NCBI GenBank assembly: GCA_964219345.1
Contig: CAXPPN010000024.1
Span: 1 to 64,000, forward strand
Reading direction: 5' to 3'
Length of the DNA stretch: 64,000 bases
Origin: UBA3537 sp964219345
Lineage (GTDB): Bacteria > Bacteroidota > Bacteroidia > Flavobacteriales > Flavobacteriaceae
Part shown: in pieces, positions 26,821-36,278 of the stretch
How positions within the stretch are numbered: the first letter of the stretch is position 1
Layout: each line of letters opens with the position of its first letter
The notes under the pieces: model-generated
The model's database searches: none
What the model saw: only the letters and a program-made list of their open reading frames with translations
What the model was told of the DNA's origin: nothing
Program-made: the position numbers and the translations under genes

Positions 26821-26828
26821 TAAGTTTG
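26821..26828 (+). promoter_or_regulatory. Promoter -7 element of the Omp28-like gene
   Basis: TAAGTTTG, 48 bases before the ATG at 26877, in the divergent gap. Confidence 0.45.
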
Positions 26829-26876
26829 TGTAAATTATTAATTATTTTTAATAAAAAATAAATATTGAAATACATT

Positions 26877-27965
26877 ATGAAATATTTTTTAAACCTTCCG
26901 CTTTTGTCTTTGTTTGTGTTTTTTTGTTTTAGTTCTTGTGGAGATGATGAATCATCTGGTTCAACAAATGGGAATACAAATGTAATGGAACCAATTTCAA
27001 GTATTTCATTGAGTTCAAATTCGGAAACATATTTTATTGGTGATGAAGTTGAATTTTTTGTTTCAGGGGATAATGATGAAAACTTAACAAATCAATCTTC
27101 CATTACCGTGGTTGGAGGCACTGAATTGGCAGGAAATATATACAACACTCATAGTGAGGGAGTTTTCAGATTTACTGCAGATTATGAAAGCTTTTCGTCA
27201 CCTGAGTATGAAATTAGTGTATTGCCTTCTCCAATAAAATTTAATCAAAATGTTTTAATTGAAGATTACACAGGGACTTGGTGTGGGTATTGTCCTCGAA
27301 TTTCACATGCAATTGAATTAGTTAAACAGCAAACTTCAGAAGCTGTTGTGGTAGCAATTCACAGAGGCAGTACAGATCCAAGCAGTGGTTATTATGATCC
27401 TTACAATTATCCTGCAGGCGCTTTAGAGGATTTAATTGGTCTTCAAGGATATCCTACAGGGATGATTAATCGAACAAATGAATGGAATTCCCCGGAACCT
27501 AATAATATTAATCAAGTTCTTAATTTAATTTCTGATGAATCAGATGTCGGTTTAGCCATAACCCCAAGTTTAAATGACAACACAATGAATATTGATGTTA
27601 AAGTTAAGTTTGGAGGAGAGTTTTCAGAATCTAACCTAAAACTTGTTGTTTATGTTTTGGAAGATGGTTTAATATTTAATCAAACTAATTATACTAGCTA
27701 CTATGGCGGAGGAAGTGTTATTTCTAATTTTGAACACAATCATGTTTTAAGAGCATCATTAACAAACTTGTTAGGCAACCAAATACCATCGTCAGAGTTG
27801 TTAGCAAACAATGTTTATGAGACTAATTTCTCATTACCAATTCCTGCAAATATTACTAATAATGAAAATATGACTGTGGTTGCATTTGTAACAAATTCTT
27901 CTAACACGGCTATGAATGTTCGTGTTGCCAATTTTGGTGAATCTCAAACCTTTGAAGAATTATAG
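26877..27965 (+). CDS. Omp28-related lipoprotein with thioredoxin-like domain
   Basis: A 362-residue protein resembling Porphyromonas Omp28. The signal ends at a lipobox-like FSSC (Cys21) followed by an acidic GDDESSG segment, which in Bacteroidota can act as an export tag for surface lipoproteins. Residues about 40-115 look like an Ig-like domain (SISLSSNSETYFIGDEVEF). A thioredoxin-like domain follows with VLIEDYTGTWCGYCPR (CxxC) and a cis-Pro loop near LQGYPTGMINR. The C-terminal part is beta-rich. The frame also opens at a TTG at 26865, but the ATG at 26877 gives a normal signal peptide. It is divergent from the TlpA/DUF6029 pair. Confidence 0.8.
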   Translation: MKYFLNLPLLSLFVFFCFSSCGDDESSGSTNGNTNVMEPISSISLSSNSETYFIGDEVEFFVSGDNDENLTNQSSITVVGGTELAGNIYNTHSEGVFRFTADYESFSSPEYEISVLPSPIKFNQNVLIEDYTGTWCGYCPRISHAIELVKQQTSEAVVVAIHRGSTDPSSGYYDPYNYPAGALEDLIGLQGYPTGMINRTNEWNSPEPNNINQVLNLISDESDVGLAITPSLNDNTMNIDVKVKFGGEFSESNLKLVVYVLEDGLIFNQTNYTSYYGGGSVISNFEHNHVLRASLTNLLGNQIPSSELLANNVYETNFSLPIPANITNNENMTVVAFVTNSSNTAMNVRVANFGESQTFEEL

Positions 27966-27994
27966 AAATATTTATATTATTCCATAAAAATAAT

Positions 27995-29620
27995 TTAGTC
28001 TAAAAAAGGATATCTATAATCTTCTGGAGAGACAAAAGTTTCTTTAATCATTCGAAGCGAAACCCAACGTAATAGATTCTGTGCCGAACCGGCTTTATCA
28101 TTAGTTCCAGAAGCTCTAGCACCACCAAAAGGTTGTTGACCGACTACAGCACCTGTTGGCTTATCATTTATATAAAAATTACCTGCTGCATTTACCAAAG
28201 CTTCTGTGGCTTGATTGGCGGCATAACGATCTGTAGAGAAAATAGCACCAGTAAGTGCGTACTCGCTAGTTTCGTCTACCAATGTTAAGGTTTTAGCATA
28301 GTCTTTGTCTTTATATATATAAATCGTAATCACTGGCCCAAAAAGTTCCGTACACATAGTTTCATACTTTGGATTTGTTGTCAAAATAACAGTGGGTTCT
28401 ATAAAATACCCCTTGCTTTTGTCATAGCCTCCGCCTGTAATTATTTCTGCATCAGAACTGTTTTTTGCAGCGTCTATATATTTTGCAATTTTATCGAAAG
28501 ACCCTTCATGAATGACGGCAGTCATAAAGTTTGATAAATCCTCTGGGCTTCCTATTTTTATTGATGCAATATCTTCCAAAAGAAAAGATTTGACCTCTGG
28601 CCATAGACTTTCTGGAATGTAGGCGCGCGAAGCAGCACTACATTTTTGCCCTTGAAATTCGAATGCTCCTCTTACAATCCCTGTTGCAACTTGTTTTGGA
28701 TTAGCAGATTGATGAGCTACAATAAAGTCTTTTCCACCTGTTTCACCCACAATTCTTGGGTAGGTTTTATAGTTATGAATATGAGTACCTATTTGTTTCC
28801 ATAATTCTTTAAATACAAATGTAGAACCAGTAAAATGAAGACCCGAGAAATCAGGGCTAGAAAGAACAGTATCAGTAATCATTACTGGATCGCCAAAAAC
28901 AACATTAATAACACCAGCAGGAATTCCTGCCTCATTAAAAACATCCATTATTACTTTTGCAGAATACACCTGACTATCACTTGGCTTCCAAACTACAACA
29001 TTACCCATTAATGCCATACACGCTGGAAGATTTCCAGCTATTGCAGTAAAGTTAAATGGCGTTACAGCATAAGTGAATCCTTCTAGCGGGCGATATTCAA
29101 TTCTATTCCAAGCATCACTTGTACTTTTTGGTTGATCAGCATAAATTTCTGTCATAAACTGTACATTGAATCTCAAAAAGTCAATAAACTCACATGAGGC
29201 ATCAATTTCAGCTTGATGTACAGTTTTTGATTGTGCCATCATTGTGGCTGCATTTATTTTTGCTCTATACGGGCCAGCTATCAATTCAGCTGCACGAAGA
29301 AAAATACCCGCACGTTGTTCCCAAGGCAAGTTAGCCCATGTTTTTCTGGCTTCTAAAGCAGTAGAAATTGCTAATTCTACATGTTTTTTATTGGCGGTAT
29401 GGTATGTCCCAACACTATGTTGATGATCATGCGGAGGACTCATGGTTTGAGTGTCTCCAGATTTTATATGTTCTCCATTAATGTAAAGAGGAACTTCAAT
29501 TTTTGAGTTATACATTGACTTGTAGGCTTGCAGTACATTTTCACGTTCTTTAGTACCAGGTGCATATGATAAAACGGGTTCGTTTTTTGCTACTGGAACC
29601 CTAAAAAATCCTTTTCCCAT
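27995..29620 (-). CDS. pruA: L-glutamate gamma-semialdehyde dehydrogenase (P5C dehydrogenase)
   Basis: Oxidises glutamate semialdehyde, from proline or ornithine breakdown, to glutamate with NAD+. The 541-residue monofunctional form lacks the proline dehydrogenase domain. It has FTAIAGNLPACMALMGNVVVWKPS, FTGSTFVFKELWKQIG, the glutamate base in VGETGGKDF, the nucleophilic cysteine in FEFQGQKCSAASRAYIP, and the closing NDKPTGAVVGQQPFGGARASGTNDKAG, all specific for PruA. No proline dehydrogenase gene is in the window. Confidence 0.96.
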   Translation of the reverse strand: MGKGFFRVPVAKNEPVLSYAPGTKERENVLQAYKSMYNSKIEVPLYINGEHIKSGDTQTMSPPHDHQHSVGTYHTANKKHVELAISTALEARKTWANLPWEQRAGIFLRAAELIAGPYRAKINAATMMAQSKTVHQAEIDASCEFIDFLRFNVQFMTEIYADQPKSTSDAWNRIEYRPLEGFTYAVTPFNFTAIAGNLPACMALMGNVVVWKPSDSQVYSAKVIMDVFNEAGIPAGVINVVFGDPVMITDTVLSSPDFSGLHFTGSTFVFKELWKQIGTHIHNYKTYPRIVGETGGKDFIVAHQSANPKQVATGIVRGAFEFQGQKCSAASRAYIPESLWPEVKSFLLEDIASIKIGSPEDLSNFMTAVIHEGSFDKIAKYIDAAKNSSDAEIITGGGYDKSKGYFIEPTVILTTNPKYETMCTELFGPVITIYIYKDKDYAKTLTLVDETSEYALTGAIFSTDRYAANQATEALVNAAGNFYINDKPTGAVVGQQPFGGARASGTNDKAGSAQNLLRWVSLRMIKETFVSPEDYRYPFLD

Positions 29621-29692
29621 AGGTGTAGTATTAAGATAATATTAGACAGTAAAATTACGATTTATGATGGAATTTTTGTGTATGATATAAGA

Positions 29693-30079
29693 TTAATTTT
29701 GAGTAAATTCTGTACAAAGCTTGAAGGTTGGAATATTTGCTTTAAATGTCTCATTTACAGAAAGGTCTACCATAGTGTAGGTGCCTTTCATTGAACCAAA
29801 AGGAGATTTTAATGTACACCCCGAGTTATAAATATACGACTCATTGGGTTGAATAATCGGTTGATCACCTACAACTCCGTCCCCTTCCACTTTTTCTTTT
29901 GAATTTAAAGCATCACAAATATGCCAAGTTCTTGAAAGAAGTTGTACCGGATTTTGACGTTCATTTTTAATTTTTACCACATAACTGAAAGCAAATTGAA
30001 TAATTTCTTTATTGTAAAAAGTACCTTCAAAATGTGTTTCTACAGATACTTTTATGCCATTTGTGATTTGATGTACCAT
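29693..30079 (-). CDS. apaG: ApaG domain protein
   Basis: A 128-residue immunoglobulin-like ApaG protein. The family signatures are present: FAFSYVVKIKNE-type strand (FAFSYVVK is FAFSYVVK here), VQLLSRTWHICDA, VEGDGVVGDQPIIQPNESYIYNSG and GSMKGTYTMVD. Mutations in enterobacterial apaG affect cobalt resistance and magnesium efflux, but the molecular function is not settled. The start follows the T9SS plug gene by 19 bases, so the two may be cotranscribed. Confidence 0.93.
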   Translation of the reverse strand: MVHQITNGIKVSVETHFEGTFYNKEIIQFAFSYVVKIKNERQNPVQLLSRTWHICDALNSKEKVEGDGVVGDQPIIQPNESYIYNSGCTLKSPFGSMKGTYTMVDLSVNETFKANIPTFKLCTEFTQN

Positions 30080-30098
30080 ATTTTGAGGTTCATTTAAA

Positions 30099-31352
30099 TT
30101 AATTTGTGATTTGAATAGAATTAGCTTCCCCTAATCCGATAATTTTATCGTAACGCGCACCTAAATCTCTATAATAAACAATGACTTTATAATTGTTTTC
30201 TGTTTCATCAAAATTACCACTAACAGCACCTTCAAACAGCGTGTTGCCATCATCTACAACAACATATTTGTAGTTATAAAAACCTTGTTTCAAAAGCATT
30301 GATAGTTCGTAAATCCCTTTCTCTACATTAAATATCATTTTGTTGTCGTCACTGATACTAAAGTTGTTGAATCCTCCATAAACATAAACGGATTGGTTCA
30401 AAAATTCTTCAGCAAGTAATGAAAAATGAACATAAGTGTAATCGGCTTCAATACTAGGATCTTGACGGTCCAAAACAGTGATCTTAAACCCACCATTAAT
30501 ATCGGGATTATAGGTGTATTTTCTTGAACTTCTATCAATATCCGTATAAAGGTAACTATGATAAAGGTCTTGTAAATCAATGTATTGAATACCTAAGTTT
30601 GCCATACGGACATCTTTGTTTTCAAAAAACAAATATTCATTTCCACCCCAAAATAAGGAGTTGTCATTGTACCTATATACCAATTCATTGCCTAAAGTAT
30701 ACTGAGGTTTTAAGTCATAAATTGCAGTTTTTAGATTGTTGTTTTGCACTATGACGGTTTTTACAGTTTCTGTAGGGTTGTTTAAATTCAAATTATTTGA
30801 TTTTATGCTAAAGTCTACAGTCTGTGCCTCATTTATTAGCGCTACATTTCTGGATCTTTTAATTTGAACTCCAACACCAACTTGTTGTTCCATTATCATG
30901 AATTTTCTACTAAAAACTAAATCATCGTTTTCATCAAAAATTTTGATAAGATAATTTCCAGAAACTTTTAGTCGTGTTTGTGGGTTTGGAATTTGCAACC
31001 TGTAATGAGAATAAATTTGATAGGTGTTAAATGAATTTTCATAATTAAAAATTCTTAGGTTATCCATGCCATCAAGATATTCTGATTTCATCAAACGAGA
31101 AGGTGTCCATTTGTAATCAAAATGTTCGATAACATAATAAAAATCTTCTTCAAGATTGTTGAGTACATCAAATTCTAAATAAATGCGCTCATTCAAGTTT
31201 ATAATGGGAAGGATAGAAATGTCTTTTTGACTTCCAAATGTAATTGTTTTGATGTCACTAGGGGGGTCAACTTCTTCAACTTGGCCTGTTAAAATACAGC
31301 ATGCAAAGAGTAGAGTAATGTAGAAAAAAATTATACGAAAGGATTTGAGCAT
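30099..31352 (-). CDS. Type IX secretion system plug protein (DUF5103)
   Basis: A 417-residue exported protein with an N-terminal signal (hydrophobic stretch, possible lipobox LFACC). The sequence follows DUF5103: a first beta domain with LEFDVLNNLEEDFYYVIEHFDYKWTPSRLMKSEYLDGMDNLRI and a second with YVYGGFNNFSISDDNKMIFN...YNYKYVVVDDG. In flavobacteria this family is the Plug that seals the periplasmic side of the SprA translocon of the type IX system. It lies upstream of apaG on the same strand and is divergent from the nqr operon. Identification is by family pattern. Confidence 0.83.
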   Translation of the reverse strand: MLKSFRIIFFYITLLFACCILTGQVEEVDPPSDIKTITFGSQKDISILPIINLNERIYLEFDVLNNLEEDFYYVIEHFDYKWTPSRLMKSEYLDGMDNLRIFNYENSFNTYQIYSHYRLQIPNPQTRLKVSGNYLIKIFDENDDLVFSRKFMIMEQQVGVGVQIKRSRNVALINEAQTVDFSIKSNNLNLNNPTETVKTVIVQNNNLKTAIYDLKPQYTLGNELVYRYNDNSLFWGGNEYLFFENKDVRMANLGIQYIDLQDLYHSYLYTDIDRSSRKYTYNPDINGGFKITVLDRQDPSIEADYTYVHFSLLAEEFLNQSVYVYGGFNNFSISDDNKMIFNVEKGIYELSMLLKQGFYNYKYVVVDDGNTLFEGAVSGNFDETENNYKVIVYYRDLGARYDKIIGLGEANSIQITN

Positions 31353-31460
31353 ACATAAATTTTAGTGCATAAATATAAGTAAAAATTGCTGCTTTATTAA
31401 AATCTAAAATTTAACAAAAAAAATCCATTTAAATGTTGTGATGAATGCACTTTTAATTTG

Positions 31461-31468
31461 TAAATTTG
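31461..31468 (+). promoter_or_regulatory. Promoter -7 element of the nqr operon
   Basis: TAAATTTG, 36 bases before the nqrA ATG; a TTG lies about 22 bases further upstream as a weak -33 candidate. Confidence 0.55.
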
Positions 31469-31504
31469 CTCGATTTTTAGATACAAATTTCAATAACAAA
31501 ATAT

Positions 31505-32860
31505 ATGTCAAACGACATTCGAATAAAAAAAGGTCTGGACATCAAATTAGTAGGAGAAGCTGCGCTGACCAAAACCAACGCCATAAAAAGTAACTTTTAT
31601 ACGATTCGACCTGAAGACTTCCACGGTGTAATACCAAAATTATTAGTAAAAGTAAATCAAAAAGTAGAAGCAGGTGAGCCTTTATTTTTTGACAAATCCA
31701 ATGAAGAAATCAAATTTGTTTCTCCAGTTTCTGGTGAAATTATTGAAATCTCACGAGGCGAAAAACGCCGTATTTTGGAAATAAAAATTAAAGCTGATAA
31801 AGATTTAACATTTGTTGAACACAAAAAATTGAACCTTGGCAAAGCAAAAGCAGAGGATATTAAAGCACTTTTGCTTGGTTCTGGATGCTGGCCATTTGTA
31901 AAGCAACGTCCATATGATGTGATTGCTGATCCAAGTCGTACACCAAAATCAATTTTTGTTTCGGCTCATGCTACAGCACCGCTAGCAGCGGACTATAATT
32001 TTACACTCAAAGGAAAAGAATCTGAATTGCAAGCCGCAGTGTCTGCACTGTCCAAGCTAACGGATGGAGCAATACATGTTGGAGTTTCAAAGGATGCACA
32101 TTCGCCATTTACAAATTTAGAAGATATTTCAACGCACAGAGTTTCTGGCCCACATCCCTCTGGAAATGTAGGAACTTTAATCAATAAAATTGACCCTATA
32201 AATAAAGGCGAAACAGTTTGGACAGTAACGCCTCAAGATTTAGTAATTATTGGGGAGTTGCTTTTAACAGGGAAGTTCAATGCAGAGCGAACTATTGCTT
32301 TGGTTGGCTCCCAAATTGAGCAACCACGCTATTTGACAACAAGAATTGGAAGTGAAGTAGCAACAATGATTTATGATCGAGGCCTACAAAAAGATGCTCA
32401 CGCCCGTATCATTTCTGGGAATGTTTTAACTGGAAAAGAAGTAAAACCAGATGGCCATTTGGATTATTACAGCGATGTAATTTCGGTAATCCCAGAAGGT
32501 GACGATTACGAATTCTTTGGTTGGAATAAGCCCGTTTTTAACAAAATTTCTACGTCAAGAGCATTGACCTTTTCGTGGTTAACACCAAATAAAAAATTCG
32601 ACTTGAACACAAATACTAATGGAGAACATAGGGCTTTTGTGATTACAGGGTCCTATGAAGAAGTATTTCCTTTAGATATATATCCAATGCAAATTCTTAA
32701 AGCATGTATGTATAAAGATCTTGATGAAATGGAAGCATTAGGAATGTATGAGGTTGCACCAGAAGATTTTGCATTAACAGAATTTGTTTGTGTTTCAAAA
32801 CAACCACATCAAAAAATAATTAGAGAAGGATTAGATTTAATGATAAAAGAAATAGGATAA
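31505..32860 (+). CDS. nqrA: Na+-translocating NADH:quinone reductase subunit A
   Basis: Peripheral cytoplasmic subunit of the Na+-pumping Nqr complex, 451 residues. Typical segments are RIKKGLDIKLVGEA, TIRPEDFHGVIPKLLVK, VSPVSGEIIEISRGEKRRI, HATAPLAADYNFTLKG and FTSRALTFSW-like text near TSRALTFSWL. The length is standard. It is the first gene of nqrABCDEF, and the complex oxidises NADH, reduces menaquinone and exports sodium. Confidence 0.96.
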   Translation: MSNDIRIKKGLDIKLVGEAALTKTNAIKSNFYTIRPEDFHGVIPKLLVKVNQKVEAGEPLFFDKSNEEIKFVSPVSGEIIEISRGEKRRILEIKIKADKDLTFVEHKKLNLGKAKAEDIKALLLGSGCWPFVKQRPYDVIADPSRTPKSIFVSAHATAPLAADYNFTLKGKESELQAAVSALSKLTDGAIHVGVSKDAHSPFTNLEDISTHRVSGPHPSGNVGTLINKIDPINKGETVWTVTPQDLVIIGELLLTGKFNAERTIALVGSQIEQPRYLTTRIGSEVATMIYDRGLQKDAHARIISGNVLTGKEVKPDGHLDYYSDVISVIPEGDDYEFFGWNKPVFNKISTSRALTFSWLTPNKKFDLNTNTNGEHRAFVITGSYEEVFPLDIYPMQILKACMYKDLDEMEALGMYEVAPEDFALTEFVCVSKQPHQKIIREGLDLMIKEIG

Positions 32861-32898
32861 TTATTCATTTTCAAACTAAAGTGAAAAATAGATAGCAC

Positions 32899-34104
32899 AT
32901 GGGTTTAAAATCAAACTTACACAATCTTAAAGAAAAATATAAAGGCACAAAAATGGCACCTGCTTTTAATGCCATTCATACCTTTTTATATTTGCCAAAT
33001 GAAACCACTCATAACGGTACACACATCAAGGCTGCCGATGATTTGAAGCGTACCATGAACACAGTGATAATGGCAATGGTACCTTGTTTAATTTTTGGAA
33101 TGTTTAATGCAGGTTACCAACACCATCTTGCACTAGGAACAATAGAAGCCGCCGAAGGATTTTTGGGATCAATATTTTGGACTTGGGATAACCTGGTTAT
33201 TGGAATATGGAAAGTGTTGCCACTCGTTGTAGTTTCATATGGTGTAGGCTTACTTATTGAATTTATATTTGCTGTAATCAAAGGCCACGAAGTTGAAGAA
33301 GGGTATTTGGTAACAGGAATGCTTGTACCACTCATTGTACCAGTAGATTTACCTTTGTGGATGTTAGCAGTAGCTGTTGCCTTTGGAGTTGTTATTGGTA
33401 AAGAAGTTTTTGGAGGAACAGGAATGAATATTTTAAATCCTGCTCTCACTGTTCGAGCCTTTCTATTTTTTGCTTATCCAACATGGATGAGTGGTGATAA
33501 AGTTTGGGTACACGGTGCAGTAGAACGTGCCGGAACTGCAGATGCAATTTCTGGGGAAACTATTTTGGGAAGCTATGCTCAAAGTCAAGATGTTGTATAC
33601 AGTCTTGCCGATATGTTTTATGGACTAATTCCAGGATCTATAGGAGAGACTTCTAAAGTGCTAATCATTTTTGGAGCCCTATTCCTCATTTTCACAAAAG
33701 TTGGAAGTTGGCGAATTATGTTAAGTACTATTTTAGGAGCACTAGCAATGGGGCTTATCTTTAATGGGGTTGTGGATGCAGGTATTATAACTTCTTCAAG
33801 TAAATTTTATGGATTGATGAGTGTTCCATTTTGGCAACACCTTATAATTGGAAGCATCCTATTTGGAGCAGTTTATATGGCAACAGACCCTGTAACAGCA
33901 GCACAAACCAACAAAGGGAAGTGGATTTATGGATTCCTCATTGGGTTTATTTCGATAATGATTCGAGTTTTTAACCCAGCTTATCCAGAGGGTGTATTCT
34001 TGGCAATTTTGCTAATGAATGTTTTTGCACCAACAATTGATCACTACGTAGTTCAAGGCAACGTAAAGAAAAGAATGAAACGTTTAAAAGTAAAAACGGC
34101 ATAA
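32899..34104 (+). CDS. nqrB: Na+-translocating NADH:quinone reductase subunit B
   Basis: Membrane subunit of 401 residues with about ten helices that carries covalent FMN, riboflavin and part of the Na+ path. The FMN-attachment threonine sits in DAISGETIL (family motif DxxSGAT; here Glu replaces Ala). Other marks are FNAGYQHHLAL, GKEVFGGTGMNILNPALTVRAFLFFAYP and MATDPVTAAQTNKGKWIYG. The operon partner ApbE further downstream is the enzyme that attaches the FMN. Confidence 0.96.
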   Translation: MGLKSNLHNLKEKYKGTKMAPAFNAIHTFLYLPNETTHNGTHIKAADDLKRTMNTVIMAMVPCLIFGMFNAGYQHHLALGTIEAAEGFLGSIFWTWDNLVIGIWKVLPLVVVSYGVGLLIEFIFAVIKGHEVEEGYLVTGMLVPLIVPVDLPLWMLAVAVAFGVVIGKEVFGGTGMNILNPALTVRAFLFFAYPTWMSGDKVWVHGAVERAGTADAISGETILGSYAQSQDVVYSLADMFYGLIPGSIGETSKVLIIFGALFLIFTKVGSWRIMLSTILGALAMGLIFNGVVDAGIITSSSKFYGLMSVPFWQHLIIGSILFGAVYMATDPVTAAQTNKGKWIYGFLIGFISIMIRVFNPAYPEGVFLAILLMNVFAPTIDHYVVQGNVKKRMKRLKVKTA

Positions 34105-34108
34105 TATT

Positions 34109-34867
34109 ATGAGTACCAATACAGAATCAAATAAATATACCATACTCTTTGCCATAGGAATGGTCGTTATTGTGGGATCGCTTTTAGCTTTTACAGCATC
34201 TTCTCTAAAGCCAAACATTAAAGAAAATGAGCGTATGGAAAAACAACAAAATATACTGTATGCTATGGGGGTTAATGATAATGGTGCTAATGATATTGTT
34301 TTCATAGGCACAGACAAAGTGGCATCAGAATTTTCTAAATATATTTCAAAACAGTTGGTTTTGGATGCCAATGGCAATGCTGTTGAAAACAATGAAGCAT
34401 ACCTTATTGATGTTAAAAAAGAACAAGCCAAAGCAAAAAACGGTCAAACAAGAGATTTACCACTTTTTATTGGAGAGAAAGATGGACAAACATTTTATAT
34501 AGCACCTATTCGTGGAAAAGGATTGTGGGATGCCATATGGGGGTATATCGCAATGGACAAGGATATGGTAATTCAAGGGGCGTATTTTGATCACAAAGGA
34601 GAAACACCGGGACTTGGTGCCAATATTAAGCAACGTTATTTTATGGACGACTTTTATGGTGAAAAACTGCTTACTGAATCTGGAGAATTCAAAGGCATAA
34701 CTGTAGCTAAAGGCAACAATGACCCTAAAAATTTAATCAAAGACGATTATGAAGTTGATGCACTTGCAGGAGCAACCATTACAGGTGATGGTGTTTCAGC
34801 AATGATTAAGTCAGATTTAAAATTGTATTTACCATTTTTCAAGAACTTAAAAAATCAAACCAACTAA
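34109..34867 (+). CDS. nqrC: Na+-translocating NADH:quinone reductase subunit C
   Basis: Single N-terminal helix (about residues 9-30) and a periplasmic FMN domain, 252 residues. The flavin threonine is in VDALAGATITGDGV, the motif recognised by ApbE. GLWDAIWGYIA and HKGETPGLGANI are typical. It starts four bases after the nqrB stop, indicating coupled translation. Confidence 0.96.
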   Translation: MSTNTESNKYTILFAIGMVVIVGSLLAFTASSLKPNIKENERMEKQQNILYAMGVNDNGANDIVFIGTDKVASEFSKYISKQLVLDANGNAVENNEAYLIDVKKEQAKAKNGQTRDLPLFIGEKDGQTFYIAPIRGKGLWDAIWGYIAMDKDMVIQGAYFDHKGETPGLGANIKQRYFMDDFYGEKLLTESGEFKGITVAKGNNDPKNLIKDDYEVDALAGATITGDGVSAMIKSDLKLYLPFFKNLKNQTN

Positions 34868-34869
34868 TT

Positions 34870-35514
34870 ATGGGACTACTATCAAAAAAAGACGCTAAGT
34901 TAATAACAGACCCCTTAGCAGATAACAACCCAATCACAATACAAGTTTTAGGAATCTGTTCTGCATTAGCAATTACAGCAGAGTTAAAAGCCTCCTTGGT
35001 GATGGGAATTGCAGTACTTTTTGTATTAGGTATAGGAAATGTAGTAATTTCATTGATACGAAATATTATTCCTTCAAAAATTAGAATTATAGTTCAACTC
35101 ATTGTCGTTGCTTCACTGGTAATTATTGTTGATCAAGTTTTAAAAGCTTTTGCCTACGAATTAAGCAAAACATTATCTGTTTTTGTAGGATTAATTATAA
35201 CCAACTGTATTATTATGGGACGCTTTGAAGCTTTTGCACTTGGAAATGGTCCATGGAGAGCATTTTTAGATGGTGTTGGTAATGCTTTAGGTTATGCTGT
35301 AATTCTATTGGTAGTTGGATTTTTTAGAGAACTATTAGGCTCTGGAACATTATTTGGGATTCCTGTTCTTGGAGATCCAATCGAAAAAACTGGTCTATAT
35401 TCTATTGGTTATGAAAACAATGGATTTATGCTTATGCCTCCAATGGCACTTATAATTGTTGGACTCATCATTTGGGTACAACGTAGTAGAAATAAAGCCT
35501 TAATTGAAGATTAA
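34870..35514 (+). CDS. nqrD: Na+-translocating NADH:quinone reductase subunit D
   Basis: Six-helix membrane subunit of 214 residues, inverted-topology partner of NqrE. The cysteines that with NqrE bind the intramembrane iron centre are present in VLGICSALAIT and LIITNCIIMGR. PLADNNPITIQVLGICSAL and GFFRELLGSGTLFG are family marks. It begins two bases after nqrC. Confidence 0.96.
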   Translation: MGLLSKKDAKLITDPLADNNPITIQVLGICSALAITAELKASLVMGIAVLFVLGIGNVVISLIRNIIPSKIRIIVQLIVVASLVIIVDQVLKAFAYELSKTLSVFVGLIITNCIIMGRFEAFALGNGPWRAFLDGVGNALGYAVILLVVGFFRELLGSGTLFGIPVLGDPIEKTGLYSIGYENNGFMLMPPMALIIVGLIIWVQRSRNKALIED

Positions 35515-35542
35515 ATCTATTAAAAAAATAAAATAAAAAACA

Positions 35543-36277
35543 ATGATAGAACACATCGAATTATTTTTTAAATCCATTTTTATTGATAATATGGTGTTTG
35601 CAGTTTTTTTGGGCATGTGCTCATATTTAGCTGTATCAAAAAAAGTATCCACTGCAGTTGGCTTGGGTGCTGCAGTCATTTTTGTATTAGCAATTACAGT
35701 ACCTTTAAACTGGTTGTTAGATCAATATTTGCTACAGCCAGGAGCGTTATCATGGTTAGGTGAAGAGTTTGCAGATTACGATTTAGGTTTTCTTTCTTTC
35801 ATCATGTTTATTGCAACAATTGCAACAATGGTACAATTGGTTGAAATTATAGTAGAAAAATTCTCACCATCTTTGTACAATTCTCTTGGAATATTCTTGC
35901 CATTAATTGCAGTAAACTGTGCCATTTTAGGAGGTTCATTGTTTATGCAATCTCGAGAAATAGAAACCTTTGGACTAGCTGTTAATTATGGAATTTCATC
36001 TGGTATAGGATGGTTTTTGGCCATTTTAGCCATTGCTTCGATTCGCGAAAAAATCAGATACTCAAATGTTCCTGGGCCACTAAGAGGACTTGGAATTACC
36101 TTTATAGTTACGGGTCTAATGGGAATAGGTTTCCTTAGTTTTGGAGGCATGCTAACAGGTGGAGATGAAGCTCCAAAAGAAGCGACTCAAGTTAATGAAA
36201 CAGTCAAAATAGAAAACCTAGAGCCTGTAATTGAAAAAGAAAAAGAAATTGTAACCATTACTAAATCAGATAACTAA
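35543..36277 (+). CDS. nqrE: Na+-translocating NADH:quinone reductase subunit E with long acidic tail
   Basis: Six-helix partner of NqrD. Iron-centre cysteines are in FLGMCSYLAVSKK and IAVNCAILGGSLF. FSPSLYNSLGIFLPLI and VPGPLRGLGITFIVTGLM are typical. The core ends near residue 205, the normal family length, but the protein continues for about 40 residues rich in Glu, Lys and Val (from GGDEAPKEATQ to the C-terminus). That tail is not part of the known subunit structure and may be a lineage feature. Confidence 0.95.
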   Translation: MIEHIELFFKSIFIDNMVFAVFLGMCSYLAVSKKVSTAVGLGAAVIFVLAITVPLNWLLDQYLLQPGALSWLGEEFADYDLGFLSFIMFIATIATMVQLVEIIVEKFSPSLYNSLGIFLPLIAVNCAILGGSLFMQSREIETFGLAVNYGISSGIGWFLAILAIASIREKIRYSNVPGPLRGLGITFIVTGLMGIGFLSFGGMLTGGDEAPKEATQVNETVKIENLEPVIEKEKEIVTITKSDN

Positions 36278-36278
36278 C

